From: Schistosoma mansoni
Lineage: Eukaryota; Platyhelminthes; Trematoda; Strigeidida; Schistosomatidae
Direction: 5' to 3'
Length of the DNA: 64,000 nt
NCBI RefSeq assembly: GCF_000237925.1
Contig: NW_017385987.1
Span: forward strand, 1,116,001-1,180,000
Shown here: piece after piece, positions 49,884 through 61,371 of the stretch
Position numbering within the stretch: position 1 is the stretch's first letter
Layout of the letters: every line of letters begins with the position of its first letter
The notes under the pieces: model-generated
Seen by the model: the letters and a program-made list of their open reading frames with translations, nothing else
What the model was told of the DNA's origin: nothing
Databases searched by the model: none
Made by a program: the position numbers and the translations under genes

Positions 49884-50469
49884 GATGAAGTTATTTTTAT
49901 AATTTACAATTTATCATATCGTTTGTTGGATTCACACGAATTTTTTCATCTTATTTCCTCGCCAATCTATTTTGTCCATAAGATCTTATACAAATCACAT
50001 AAATCTTATGTATTTTTATTACAAGATAGCAATCTTCATGGTATACGGATATATATATCCTAAAATATCTTACAGAACATGATCCAAATCCGTTACCTGG
50101 AAATAAATATCTAAATCAAGTAAAAAAAGAAGCGAGACATTCAATGGATTATTTTTGTCTATAAATGTTATGAAAACATTGGTTAACCGAAAATATTTAG
50201 TGAGACTCAAGAGTAAACGGTGGAATTACTCGAATTGTTGGGCTTGGCCCTTGTTTTTGTTTTCTTTTCCCTGGTTAAATAAACAAAAGATATCAAATGA
50301 AATAATCTGTGACAAAATAACCAAAGAATAAAAACGGTTTAATAAATGGTTGTTTCAATTTGCTTTTAGTTGATGAAGTGAACTTATTTAAATTCATAAA
50401 TAATTATACTTTTACCATTATAAGGTTTTGTGAAAGCTGTAAAAGCCTCATAGTTTAAATGACAAGCCA

Positions 50470-50930
50470 ATCTTACCTAGAATATTATTGAAAACTAGAA
50501 GGGACTCGAAAGCATTTCAGTCTCAATATGGGACTGGTTAGCAGTTCATACGCGCGACTCCACTAAACGGGATTAAGCCCGCTACCTAGGAGTTGAATAT
50601 TCAAGTATCTGACGTCTGGGTTATAAGCTCGATACCCGACGGTAGGGGCGTATTCGACCACCATTGATGAGTTCCATACTAGGATGAAATTCCTGTCTGT
50701 AGAAATACAGAAATCACACGACAACTGTTTTGCTTCATAGTTTAGAAACGTAAACTGTTGAATATCAACTTATTACGCTGAGAGTAAAAAACTTTATTAT
50801 AAATCCTGAAAGTATTCGATTCATTTTCATCTGGGATTAGTTGGTTCTGGTTGACGAGCAGTTTTCTAGTGCTTCCAGGTTTTCAGTAGTAATCGAGCTT
50901 AGATCAACTCGTAATTTCAACTGTGAAAAT
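50470..50930. mobile_element. Degenerate family B SINE cluster
   Basis: A minus part at about 50470-50620 (reversed hammerhead region ATGGGACTGGTTAGCAGTTC), a plus scrap at about 50640-50700 (GATGAGTTCCATACTAGGAT, GAAA), and a plus 3' block at about 50815-50930 (GTGCTTCCAGGTTTTCAGT). The pieces are eroded and separated by non-SINE sequence. Confidence 0.55.
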
Positions 50931-52167
50931 ATTTCATTCCATTTTATTTTTCAATCATAATGATAACATTGTATGATAACATTGTGTAATCCTTTACTAC
51001 TGAAGATAAAAGTATTTCAAGTAGAAAATTAACTCACATTTTCTAACTGAAGTAATCAAAAGTGTATCTTATTATTTACAAATCGTTATCCGACATCCAT
51101 TCATCGAAAAATATACTCATATATAGGTCACGCTAGTAGTCGTTTAACATTTCTCAAGATCTCCATTCAATCTAATGTGTTAACACAATGAATACAGCAT
51201 ATGAAGTAACAGTTATAGATCACTTTTGTTTTCTTACGTTTTAACTGTTGTTATTGTTATCTATCGACAGAAGGTGATAACTACAAATAACAATGGGAAT
51301 ATGATGAACAAATCATTATACAATATAAATGTTATCAAAACAAAATGATTAAATAATTGTGTTAATGACACATGTTCACACATTCCAACAATTAATGAAG
51401 TAACCATATCTTTCGATTTAATATTTAACATGCACTACTAAACTTAGTACATTTCAGACATGAGAAAATGTAACTTTTAGTCTTATATCAAAGGTTTTAA
51501 TAAATGTAATCTAACTTAACACAAGTAATAAAATACTTGGTAAAACGATTTACACAGAGAACTTCACTCACACTGATAATCCATGTTTCATGTAGGTATA
51601 TGTATATATTAATGCTAAATAGTAGTACTATTATTAGTCAATAATAACCCTAATAATTTGTCTTATTCGATGTAATGGGAAGTTTTTAATGTTTGTTGTA
51701 GCTTCCGTTGTCCTTTTCGTTTTAGGCTTAACCTACTTTACTGAATTCTTTTCAAATAAACTATCACATTTAAAAGTAGATTTTTAGTTCACCCTTTAAT
51801 TCGTACTGTGATATGGTGATTATATATGAATCGATTAGTCTTAGACAAGCCATTTCTTATTCATTCAATCTACTGACATTTTCACAATGAATACTTTTCA
51901 CTTGTATTATCTGTCGTGCCTTTAATTATTAGTGTTATTAAGTATAATGTGATTAGTCATTAATACTCAATCCTTAAGGATGTTTGAATACCCATGTAGA
52001 ACAGGAACCTAGCTTGCAACATGAAAAACAGAACTTTATAGGATCATTGATATCTTAGACATGTAAGTCTTGTTAGAAAATCATTTCGAAATGGTTGAAA
52101 TTAAGTTTTCTTTCATTACATTTTATTCTACTGTACATTTTAGGCTTCTATTAATCAATTTATTATA
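50931..52167. other. AT-rich intergenic DNA
   Basis: Nothing is recognised. Confidence 0.5.
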
Positions 52168-52252
52168 ATTCATTTGGTATTGTTTGTTTGAATTTTCCCA
52201 TTGATGTTTAGGACTGCAACTGCTCAGTCTCTTATTGGCTATCAGAAATCAG

Positions 52253-52307
52253 TAGCTGAGTGGATAACGCGATGGTATTTGAAGCGAAAGGTACTGGGTT
52301 CGAGTCC
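52253..52307 (+). promoter_or_regulatory. Internal RNA polymerase III promoter (A and B boxes)
   Basis: TAGCTGAGTGG and GGTTCGAGTCC match the type 2 A and B box consensus, spaced 33 nt apart as in tRNA genes. Confidence 0.75.
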
Positions 52308-52339
52308 CAGAGTGAGCATCAGCTCTGAGATGCAGGCAC

Positions 52340-52386
52340 ATCTAGCTGAAGAGTTCCAAATAGGACGAAACGCGCGTTCTGGATTC
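52340..52386 (+). ncRNA. Type I hammerhead ribozyme, near-intact (Sm-alpha type)
   Basis: Stem I 5' strand ATCTAG, CTGAAGA (52346-52352; N7 = A), stem II GTTC/GGAC with one G-U (52353-52366), GAAA (52367-52370), stem III ACGC/GCGT, T at the cleavage position (GUU), and stem I 3' strand CTGGAT. The catalytic positions are kept; U17 may slow cleavage. Confidence 0.68.
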
Positions 52387-52944
52387 CACTACTAGCCACT
52401 ATTCATCTTTACTTATAATTTATTATGTTTTAAATTTAATATTCTATCTGTTTTGAACTCGTCTTCTGAAAATACTGATTATTTATCATTCATCAATAAT
52501 AAGGTATATTATTTGCACTATTGATAATCGTTACAGGATTAGGTCTAAATTCAGTAAAGACTTCATTATTACTGTACTGATTTAAAATGATTGTGATATT
52601 TAGCATTATTCTTCTAGATATCAAGGGTATTTCCTACATATTTGCAACTGTACCCAACTCATACTTGAAAAAAACATTATTATAACTATATTATTATTAT
52701 CATTATTGTGCATGAATATATAATATCGGTCGTGTAATCCTTTTTACTGAGTTATTATACTGATTTAAATAGTTTCTACTTTTTGAAACAGAAAGCATCA
52801 ATACGTGTGACAGTTCCCTTACGTCGATAGATTGCACAATTTGTTATCAAGTTATTCGAGAGAATTCTCACACGCACTTTCTCCATGACTTTATTTTCAA
52901 TAGAGTGGAGACAGTTATCCCCTTCAGAGAATGGAAAGAGCGTC

Positions 52945-53178
52945 GCGCGAGATGATGGATTGATCGAAGTTAAACATTAACACCTTTGAATGCCAGTCGG
53001 TTCAGTGGTCTAGAGGTTGAGTGTTCGCGCGAGAGACCGAAGGTCCCTGGTTCGTGCAGGATCATAGATGTGCACTGCTTAGGAGTCTCATACTAGGAAG
53101 AAATGGCCGTCCAGTGTTTCCAGATTTTTAATAATGGTCTATCTTAGAATGACTCGTGAATTCAACTATTAAAAGTAC
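52945..53178 (+). mobile_element. Family B SINE, full tRNA-like head
   Basis: Plus copy from the 5' region (GATGGATTGATCGAAG) through A box (GGTTCAGTGGTCTAGAGG), a B-box region with a small deletion, hammerhead (core CTTAGGA, AGAAA; G5 lost) and 3' block ending GAATTCAACTATTAAAAGTAC, the same 3' end variant as 27115. Confidence 0.8.
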
Positions 53179-53419
53179 TGTGGTGCATGCTACTTATGTT
53201 GACAGACATCATAAATCACATAATTTGTTTAAAATACATGAAACTTCGAATAGATTTCTATCTCTTATTTATAAGGTTCGTTCGATTCATTTACTAGCTC
53301 TAATCTCTTATTATATATTTCTGGTGATAGGTTTCATGATTATATACGGGAAATTTTCTAATGTTTTTAAAAGATGTTATTCTCGTTGGTAGATGTTACT
53401 TTCGATGGTAGAAACAACA
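53179..53419. mobile_element. LTR-like fossil, uncertain
   Basis: Begins TGTGGTGCATGCTAC and ends CA, like the blocks at 47179 (reversed) and 56347; similarity is clear only over the first ~50 bp. It abuts the end of a family B SINE. No target duplication is visible. Confidence 0.35.
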
Positions 53420-53540
53420 AAATTATCATAAATATATTAAATACATTTCATTTACGTAGTAAATCTACAATGTCTAATATGATAGAAATACATGTAATGC
53501 ACAATAATGGTTGAATAATCTAGGATGACTTGTATAACAT

Positions 53541-53764
53541 CAAGTTAAGGTGGTATTTGGAGGCATTTGACAGGAAATCCTGGACCACGGTTTTTGTACT
53601 CGATAGCATGGTGTACCTATAATCCTGAGGGAACCGATGCTTCCTGGTGAATCCGATCTCGTGTCACCCGGTTTCACAGTCAGAGACGTGACCACTAAGT
53701 TATCCAGGCAGTAACTGACCTATTGTAGGACTGAGATATCTCTGACACTGGTCACTACCTAGTC
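53541..53764 (-). mobile_element. Third tRNA-headed SINE-like repeat
   Basis: A GC-richer block. On the minus strand a tRNA-like order can be read: GGATAACTTAGTGGTCACG (A-box-like), then AGATCGGATTCACC (B-box-like), then a non-tRNA body. No hammerhead core is present. It has no second copy in the window, so the call rests on composition and promoter-like boxes plus my memory of similar schistosome repeats. Confidence 0.4.
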
Positions 53765-54916
53765 AACAATCAATTAAATATAACACACACTATACATATT
53801 GTTTGATTTAAAGAAGGGATTTTAAACAGCTTATGAATTATGCATACACTGTTCAATAAAAAAGATATATGGAAATTGTAGCTACATCTAAATAATGATT
53901 GTATGCGTTTATGTAATATCTGATAAACTAGATCATTTGTAAATACATTGTTGCTCATAGTAAATTTCTTTTCAAAAAGAGCGTATTATACTCATATGTT
54001 CTGCTCTAACAGTATACAATCATTCCCACAAATCCACATATATGATAATTCATGCATAAAACCCTTCAGACAATGACATACTCTATAACAATAGATACGG
54101 CTACTTGAAATAATCTGTAATGAATTTATGATAGTTGAAAGGATTAATATGATCATGGAATTTTACGGAAACTAATAAATATCACCTAAATCAAAATGGT
54201 ATAACGGAGATTGATTGAATATATCACTGAAATTCCACCAATTTTACTATTTTGATCCGTTGTTTTTTTTATTACGTTAACATACAGTGCTTTCATGAAC
54301 AATAAGAATGGTCATAAATACAATTTTACTGACTTATTCAACCAAGCTATCAATAAAGATTACACTTGAAAGATTAATACAATAAAATAAAATGTGTAAC
54401 AAAGTATGTGCAGATGTGCATGGGCGACTATTCATTGATTTTTATAATTCATTTTATAAATTTCAATAGAGCAATGAGAAGACGGAGTTGATGTTCCCAA
54501 TACTCTATGGAAATTTATAAAAGAGATTAATTCTTTTACATTTTATATATGTTTTCTTCTTAAATCGATTAACTTATTGCAATACCAGGGGGGAATTTTT
54601 AATAGTAACTGATTATATCAGTATTGTAGTTGGAATTTCCAAATTTAGATGATGGGAAATATTTAAAGATCAAGTTCAAGGATTTTGAGGTGTTGGGTTA
54701 AAACTACAGAATTAGATAACATGAGAATCTATTCCAGATTGAGAAAACAGGAACAGTCTTTCTCTCCTTAGAGAAGTTTAAAAATAGAGTGTAAGTGAAT
54801 AGTCGTTTAATCATTAAATGTTTTGTTCTCCGGTTAATCAAAGTTGTTGGCTAATATTTTTTTCATAGTTGAAAGCGTGAGTCAATTGCTGCTAGACCAC
54901 CAGGGAAAACCTGGAA

Positions 54917-54962
54917 GCACTAGACGGCCGTTTCGTCCTATTGTGGGACTCCTCAGCAGTGC
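54917..54962 (-). ncRNA. Type I hammerhead ribozyme, fully intact core
   Basis: On the minus strand: GCACTG, CTGAGGA, GTCC/GGAC stem II with 7-nt loop, GAAA, ACGG/CCGT stem III, GTC cleavage triplet, then TAGTGC closing stem I (one G-U). Every conserved core base is present. This is the strongest candidate for activity in the window. Confidence 0.82.
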
Positions 54963-55318
54963 GCATCCACGATCTCGCCTCGTGAGACTCGAACCCAGGA
55001 CCAACCAGTCTCGTGCCAGAGCACTTAACCGATAGATCACTGAGCCGACATTCGGTGGTGTTTATGTCTAACTCCAACCAATCCACGAAATTGAGCAACC
55101 GTTCACCAGTTGTCTTCAGTGAGTTCCTATCTCACAACAGACGTGGTTTGAACTCCACTGGTCACTGCTTCTCACTGGAACTCCTGGATTTACTTTTCGA
55201 AGTCAGTCACTAGTGAGCATATGATTATTATTATTATTATTATCTGAAGGGGTTAAGTGCTCTCGCGCCAGACTAGTAGGTCCTGTGTTCGAATCTCGCG
55301 AGGCGAGGTTGTGGATGC

Positions 55319-55364
55319 GCACTGCTGAGGAGTCCCACAATAGGACGAAACGGCCGTCTAATGC
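55319..55364 (+). ncRNA. Type I hammerhead ribozyme, intact core, weakened stem I
   Basis: GCACTG (55319-55324), CTGAGGA, GTCC/GGAC, GAAA, ACGG/CCGT and the GTC triplet are all present. The closing strand TAATGC gives one mismatch and one G-U in stem I. Together with 54917-54962 it makes an opposed pair of ribozymes in one element. Confidence 0.72.
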
Positions 55365-55462
55365 TTCCAGGTTTTCCCTGGTGGTCTAGCAGCAATTGAC
55401 TCACGCTTTCAACTATGAAATTACTAAATCTCCACAATACCCCTTCTGATAATATTTTTTTC

Positions 55463-56109
55463 TCTGAATGATTAAATGATGCAATCATCAATTGAAAATA
55501 TTTCTATAAGTGGACAAATGACATGAATACATCTATTTAAATTCACTAGTTACATCATAACCTAATAAGAAAGTGTAATACAAAGTGGTAATTTAATTCA
55601 ATTTATTCAAAATTCAAATACCCACATGAACTTTCACACAACATGACAGGCACATTTATCTTTTCAATCTGTGTGGGACCGCACATACACATTACAGTAA
55701 GCAAACAAATCATTTAAATTTGTCAGAATAGGATCCTAAATAATTTAACAATAGAATTAGTGTATTGTTGAAAATAATAAACTCCTTCTATAATATTGAC
55801 GATTACCTACCTACCATTTAGTTCAGAGTACATTAGCATAATCAACTAACTAAACAATTACGTCATTATCAAGTGAATGATCATTAAAATAAGTGTTTAT
55901 TAATGTGTTCACATAAATAGAAGCATAAATTATTATTATTATTATTATTACTGACACGTGAAATTGTCTATCATGAATAATAATTACACACACTTAAAAA
56001 TATTCATTGGTTTCGTTCAATGGTGTAATCACTTAACTACATGTATGTTTGTATTGAATGGAAATTTTATTTCACAGCCATAAATAAATGCAGTAAATTT
56101 GATCACTGT
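55463..56109. other. AT-rich intergenic DNA
   Basis: An ATT repeat lies near 55930-55950. Nothing else is recognised. Confidence 0.5.
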
Positions 56110-56205
56110 TTCATTGTGGCAGGATGAAACAGCTGTCCAGTATTTCTTGGCTTGCCATGGTAGTGTTTAGCTATGATCAGTTCATGAATTAAACTATGAC
56201 AGAAC
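56110..56205 (+). mobile_element. Family B SINE 3' fragment
   Basis: GGATGAAACAGCTGTCCAGT (end of the hammerhead) followed by the 3' block (GCCATGGTAGTGTTTAGC, GATCAGTTCATGAATT). The catalytic box is not present. Confidence 0.6.
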
Positions 56206-56249
56206 ATAACTTGTTTAGAATCTGTCAGTTGATATGATTAGTTGAAAAT

Positions 56250-56346
56250 TAATAATAATAATGATAATAATAATTAGTAGTAGTAGTAATAGTAATAATA
56301 GTAGTAGTAGTAGTAGTAGATGTAGTGGTAGGTGTAGTAGTAATAG
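56250..56346. repeat. TAA/TAG triplet repeat
   Basis: AAT/AAC-type and TAG triplets run for ~95 bp directly beside the LTR-like block; TAG triplets resume at 56607. Confidence 0.85.
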
Positions 56347-56606
56347 TGTGGTGTATGCTACTAATGTCTGTCTACACAAGTAGTATGTAACACCAATCAG
56401 AAGTGGAGTGCCTGGTACCAAATGATTGAGAAGAATGAACTGAAGAGAACAGAATAAAAACAGAGAGTAATGAAACCTGTAAGGACAATTGATGAAAGAT
56501 GTGCAGCTGAAGTATTTAATGTATGATTTTCGTACTTCACGAAGACACTGTGATTTTGCATCAAACAGTAAGTTTCTCTTCCCCACTGGAGTCTTCATTC
56601 AATACA
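56347..56606. mobile_element. LTR-like fossil inside a triplet repeat
   Basis: A 260-bp block starting TGTGGTGTATGCTAC and ending CA. Its first ~60 bp match the reversed block at 47179 (GTATGTAACACCAAT shared in kind). The flanking TAG repeats hide any target duplication. It looks like a solo LTR; family unknown. Confidence 0.5.
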
Positions 56607-56854
56607 GTAGTAGTAGTATTAGCAGTAGCGATAGGTTTTAAAATGGTAGATATTCCCAACCCCAGTTGTGTAATGTCGCAACCAATTTTGTGTGCAACAT
56701 AATTTCAAATCGCAATTATTTCAAAACGTAAATCTAAAATGTTTTTAACAGTTAATACCTACCACTCATATTTAATTAATGAAAGTGTTCTATCAGTTCT
56801 GTTGGTGCAACTAATTTTCATTCATGATGTATAGGATTTACGAATACTAACTTA

Positions 56855-57255
56855 TTTTAATTGAGATCATGAATCGATCAATGTTAGATCACGAAGGAGA
56901 ACCTGGAAGCCCTGTACGATCGCACCCATGATCCTGCATGCAGGACTAGAACCCAATACCTTTAATCTCACATGCGAACGCTTAATCTCTAAACAACTAA
57001 GCAGACATCCGTCGGTGTTTATGTCGAACTTCAACCAATCCACGATATTATGTGACCGTTTATCATTGTCCTCAGTGAGTAACTGCCTCACGCCAGACAT
57101 GGTTGAATTCCACTGGTCACAGCTCCCCTGTAGAACTCCAGGGAATTTATCTCGAAGCTAGTCACTAGTGAGCACATGATTATTATCAGTATAGGGTTAT
57201 GGAGGTTGTTAAATTTTGATTGAGATCATGAATGGATCAATGTTAGACCAGTACT
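56855..57255 (-). mobile_element. Family B SINE with head-to-tail junction
   Basis: The minus copy has the 3' block (GATCATGAATCGATCAATG), an eroded hammerhead, B box, tRNA-like head and 5' region up to the reversed start (CTAGTCACTAGTGAGCAC at about 57157-57174). It passes directly, via ATGATTATTATCAG, into the reversed 3' end of a second copy (TATAGGGTTATGGAGG.. to 57255). This is a tandem, same-strand junction. The hammerhead part is largely deleted (CCTGTACGATCGCACC). Confidence 0.8.
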
Positions 57256-58612
57256 GTTTCTTTCTTTCAAGGGCAGACAAATAGGAAAATATGTTAACAA
57301 CTGAATTGTTTGGACTTGAGTTGTTTAGAATTTGGAGTTGAGATAATTTGTAAGAGTTTTATAGTAGCATGTGAGCACATACGGTTCGCAATGAAAATTA
57401 CTCACTTCAAACAAACTGAAAACAGGACTGTTAATTACAATATTTCTATAGAGGAAAATATAACGTCTAAAACATTTGAAAATGTCACGCCATATATATA
57501 TTCTTTTAAAATACATTCATGTATTCTATTTTGATAATCATAATTTCCATGATCATGCTAGCAACAACTCATCACTATTGTTTCACTATAAATGAAAGTC
57601 GAATTGATTTTGTTTTGTTTTTTTGTTTATTTTAAAGGTTAGATTTAATAATTCTTAAAACATGGTATATTTTATAAGTTTCACCTGAACATTACGCGTA
57701 CATAAGCCAATGAAGTCATTATTTTGAATAAATGCTTAAACGGTCTTTTATTCTGTCTTTTTTCAGTGGAAATATTTCCTTTTATTTCAGAATGAAGATG
57801 GCAAACCTAATTTAAAAAATTCCTCAATAATCAGTCTCCTAATAGTTTGCTTATTTACAACTGTCGTCGGGATTTGTGATTATCAATTTAAGGATTAAGG
57901 AAGAATAAGTGCACAGACATGATTAAACTTCCTGATTGTGTTTCCTGTGATTAATATGTTTTTTTTAAAGTGATATATAGATGCTCAATCATGAATATGA
58001 TGTGAATAAAGTAGTTACAAATGGCTGTATGCCAAAAAATATTTAAAGGTCACTTCAGTAGGTCCTCTTTGGGATTTGACACCCACTCAGTAAACAGATA
58101 ATGATTATTGATTTTCACCGGTAAACTTCTCAAAAGTGCAAATGAGTAAGTACATTGGGAAATATTAACAATTCAGTATCCTTTTTTTGTACAAACATAT
58201 TGTTCATGAGTCACTTAGTAATATTAACCTTTGAAGACTGTAAAAGACTGATAATTACATTACAGTTACACGGTTCAAATGGGATAGATCAATTATGTTG
58301 CTTCATTGACGTTGATATGATGATAATGGTACTTTTTTTTTCAGGTATTAACATGAAGGATACTAGATATTAGTTTAATAACAGGATATCTAGATATCGG
58401 AGTTTTGACGAGATGGTATAGGTATCGATGATGTACTCACCTGCTATTATGTTTCATTCTATCTCTCTGTTTTGTCTACAAACGTTAACCATAATAACTG
58501 TTGAAAGGTTTGTATTATTTCTGTTCGATTCTATCATAATTCACGCTTATCACAAAAATGTACTCATACACATACGCACATACCTTAATCGATATATATG
58601 TAATTAGTGTAT
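57256..58612. other. AT-rich intergenic DNA
   Basis: Nothing is recognised; several small AT-rich open frames have no protein-like pattern. Confidence 0.45.
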
Positions 58613-58868
58613 TTACTTACTTACTTACGCCTGTTACTCCCAATGGAGCATAAGCCACCGACCAGCATTCTCTAACTCACTCTATCCCGGGCCTTCCTTC
58701 CTAGTTCTATCTAGTTGTTGTTCATTCTTCTCATATCCGTTTCCATTTCTCGGTGTAATGTGTTCTTCGGTCTTCCTCTTCTCTTTTGACCTTCAGGATT
58801 CCAAGTGAGGGTTTGCCTTGTGACGCAGTTGGCTGCTTTCCTCATTGTGTGTCCTATCCACTTTCAGC
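58613..58868 (-). mobile_element. 3' end of SR3/Perere-3-like LINE
   Basis: Reversed copy of the C-terminal region seen at 23965: the tail ACTTACTTACTTACGCC is at the left. The minus strand encodes remnants of KWIGHT.RK, CVTRQ.L, NPEGQ.RRG and NTLHREME. It is 5'-truncated and abuts the family C copy at its right. Confidence 0.75.
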
Positions 58869-58878
58869 GGAGGGTTTA

Positions 58879-59023
58879 CCTAGGGGAGTTTGAAAACCCT
58901 GATTCCAAACCAATGGTACACATAGGCTCAAGGATTCTGAGGTAACAAATGGCATATGAACCTATTGTTGGTCACTGGCTACCATGAGACTGCATCTCCT
59001 AAAGTTCAAATAAATAAATAAAA
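58879..59023 (+). mobile_element. Family C retroelement, internally deleted copy
   Basis: Begins CTAGGG..AAAACCCTGATTCC as at 23085, reaches CTGCATCTCCT and jumps straight to the TTCAAATAAATAAATAAA end, so about 175 bp of the family body is missing. Confidence 0.7.
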
Positions 59024-61371
59024 TAATCAAAATTGTTGATGTCTGTAGTAAAAATGTTGGAACTTTAAGAGTTTGGCATATACATTCATTCAATTATTTT
59101 TGAAGACAGAAACATTGTTTCAAAGGTCAACAAAATGTATATGCACTACACAAAAGTAGTTATCATCAAATTTGTGTATGGACTCGGATATTGTTCAAGT
59201 GCCCAAACCTAAGGAGATGGTTTTCTTAAGCGGTCACTCCCACAACTTATATCAGAAATGAATTATGTTAGGAATTTTTATTCTTTTCTATTAATATGCT
59301 TCATAACATGTAGGAGCTAGCATTGTGATTGTAGTTCTCAGTGAAAATTTCTGCTATCTCACTTAATTAGAAGTATTTTAGACGAAGTGCTAAAGACTCA
59401 ACTTCATTTGTTTAAAGGATTATCTATGTGAAATAGGATGATTTTTTTAAGCACAATAGGTTTGCTTTTATCTAAACTTACTCATAAATTAGGAAATATA
59501 TTAGTTCACATCTAGCCTGATGATATGTTTGTACTGGAAGAACACTTATAACAAAGTGTGTGAGTATATCTCGAAAATAGAAAAACAAGAGAGAACGTAG
59601 TCTGACGACACAGTAAGAACTTCAGATGAACTTCCATTTAGTAATGAAAGCAATCGATAACAATTACCAATTACATAAATGTATGAAATTAAGACTATTC
59701 GACAATTCAAATTAGAAGTGATAGGGTGAAATTTCGAATACTATTTCTGAAACGCTTGTATGAAAACAACTTATATTACACAATGAATTTGTGAAGCCAT
59801 AGTTATCCATACAGATAACAGCAGTCATACTGGAATTAGTTTCTTTTATATATTCATTATAAGTCAAATTCACTATTCTACATGGAATTATTCAGAATTT
59901 TTGCATTTTTTTTAACGCTCACAGTATAGGTTCCCTAATTTCTTTACACGAATTCACTAAATGTATAATGTAACATCATGATTTATTTCATTAACGTATT
60001 GAAGGTGTAAACATGTGTCTTAAATACCATTATTTTTTTATGACATTGAAGTTGGATACTGATCTGTTTATCATTTTCTTATTTGGCACGTACTATCGAT
60101 AGAAATTAGAAATAACAATGGAAACATAAGAAATCAAATTAATTTTTAATTGTTAATTCATATAGTGTTCACACTAAATAGATTAATCATTGTACAGAAA
60201 TGTGTGACAATATCACACTTTATATTTAATTCTTTTGTTTTCAGAGTACACGTTTTATTAGATATAGATTAGGGAATCGATTATACATTATTCTGACGAT
60301 TAGTGTTTTTGAACGCATAAAAGAACTCTATACATACAACAAAGGACTATCTTAGGTTGTAGTTACAATGGAGTAATAACTATCAATGTAGGAGATTTCT
60401 AAATTAAATGAGATTATAAATCTGTAAAAGTTCGATGTGATCTTTGACCCACAATTCTTGATGTGAAACACTTCCGTTGTCGAACAGAAGAGATATCATG
60501 ATAAGAATTTTATGGTTTTTATTGAAGGACGAAAAGTGTGGAATACTTTCTGTGTCATAAATATCGAATAATAACCTGGATGCAGAAAGAATTGAACAAA
60601 AGAAGTTTGAAGTTTGATAGTCCAACAATTTACTGACTTAGTTGTTGGGCCAAACTGTTAATTATGTTTGAGTTCTACTTAAGCACATTTTTATCAAGTT
60701 TTGTTGTACAATATCTGGCAACAAAATTTGATGTTAATCACTTATTGCCTCAGAGTATTGTTTGATTTTTATCGTTGATCATTTTATATTTTCATTTTGC
60801 CTAAATCGGACTTGCATATGTACTTAAAACTCATTTTACTTTATACTACGATCTACATGATTGTCTAACAGTTCTTACTCACTTAGATCAAGAAAAAAAG
60901 GCTGTGGCTTTTTTGACAAATTTGTCAATAATAAAAAAGAATATTTGAGCCATATTGCTTCAAGCGGAAGTTTTCAGTTTCAATTAGAAAGAAACACTTA
61001 GTTCTAAAATGTTGTAATTTTTCTAGTTTGTTAAGATTTTCCTTTACTTATCAGACATAAACCTCACAAGAATAACTCCGTAAATATCATTACCGAGGTT
61101 TAACTTGACAATTCCCAAATAAATTGACCATTAGGTAGAATGTCAATCCTAGTAAGTAGAAAATAAAACTTTTAACGTTTTGTGACTTTGTGTATGATGT
61201 GCATTATGACGAATTTAACGTATATTTTCAATACTGATTTACAAGCTTTACATATCCAAACTAATTAAATGTCTATGTAAACTTGGAAATGGATTTTCTG
61301 CAAATCTTTATCATGATTAATATTCGAACTATTTAATACAATCTCCACAATCATATACAACCAAATATCAT
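59024..61371. other. AT-rich intergenic DNA
   Basis: Nothing is recognised. Confidence 0.45.

Larger units (their letters stand above)
52168..52419 (+). mobile_element. Sm-alpha-like (family A) SINE, best copy
   Basis: Order: 5' block ATTGATGTTTAGGACTGCAA; tRNA-like head with perfect A box TAGCTGAGTGG (52253-52263) and perfect B box GGTTCGAGTCC (52297-52307) inside a T-arm CTGGG/CCCAG; hammerhead (52340-52386); stem I strand ATTCCACTACTAGCC and an AT-rich end. RNA polymerase III transcription through both boxes would produce a ribozyme-bearing RNA. Left block and A box are joined at ATTGGC-TATCAG, earlier than in the element at 28423. Confidence 0.85.
54865..55449. mobile_element. Family B fold-back SINE, full, perfect 13-bp TSD
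   Basis: TAATATTTTTTTC at 54852-54864 and 55450-55462 bounds a 585-bp element. The left part (54865-55215) is a near full-length minus copy, from TTTCAACTAT (reversed) to the 5' start ATGCTCACTAGTGACTGAC (reversed). A linker of ATT triplets and ATCTGAAGGGG follows. The right part (about 55250-55449) is a plus copy from the tRNA-like head to CCCCTTCTGAT. Both halves contain a hammerhead with all core bases. It is the best-kept member in the window and shows the complete inverted-dimer layout with retrotransposition hallmarks. Confidence 0.92.
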
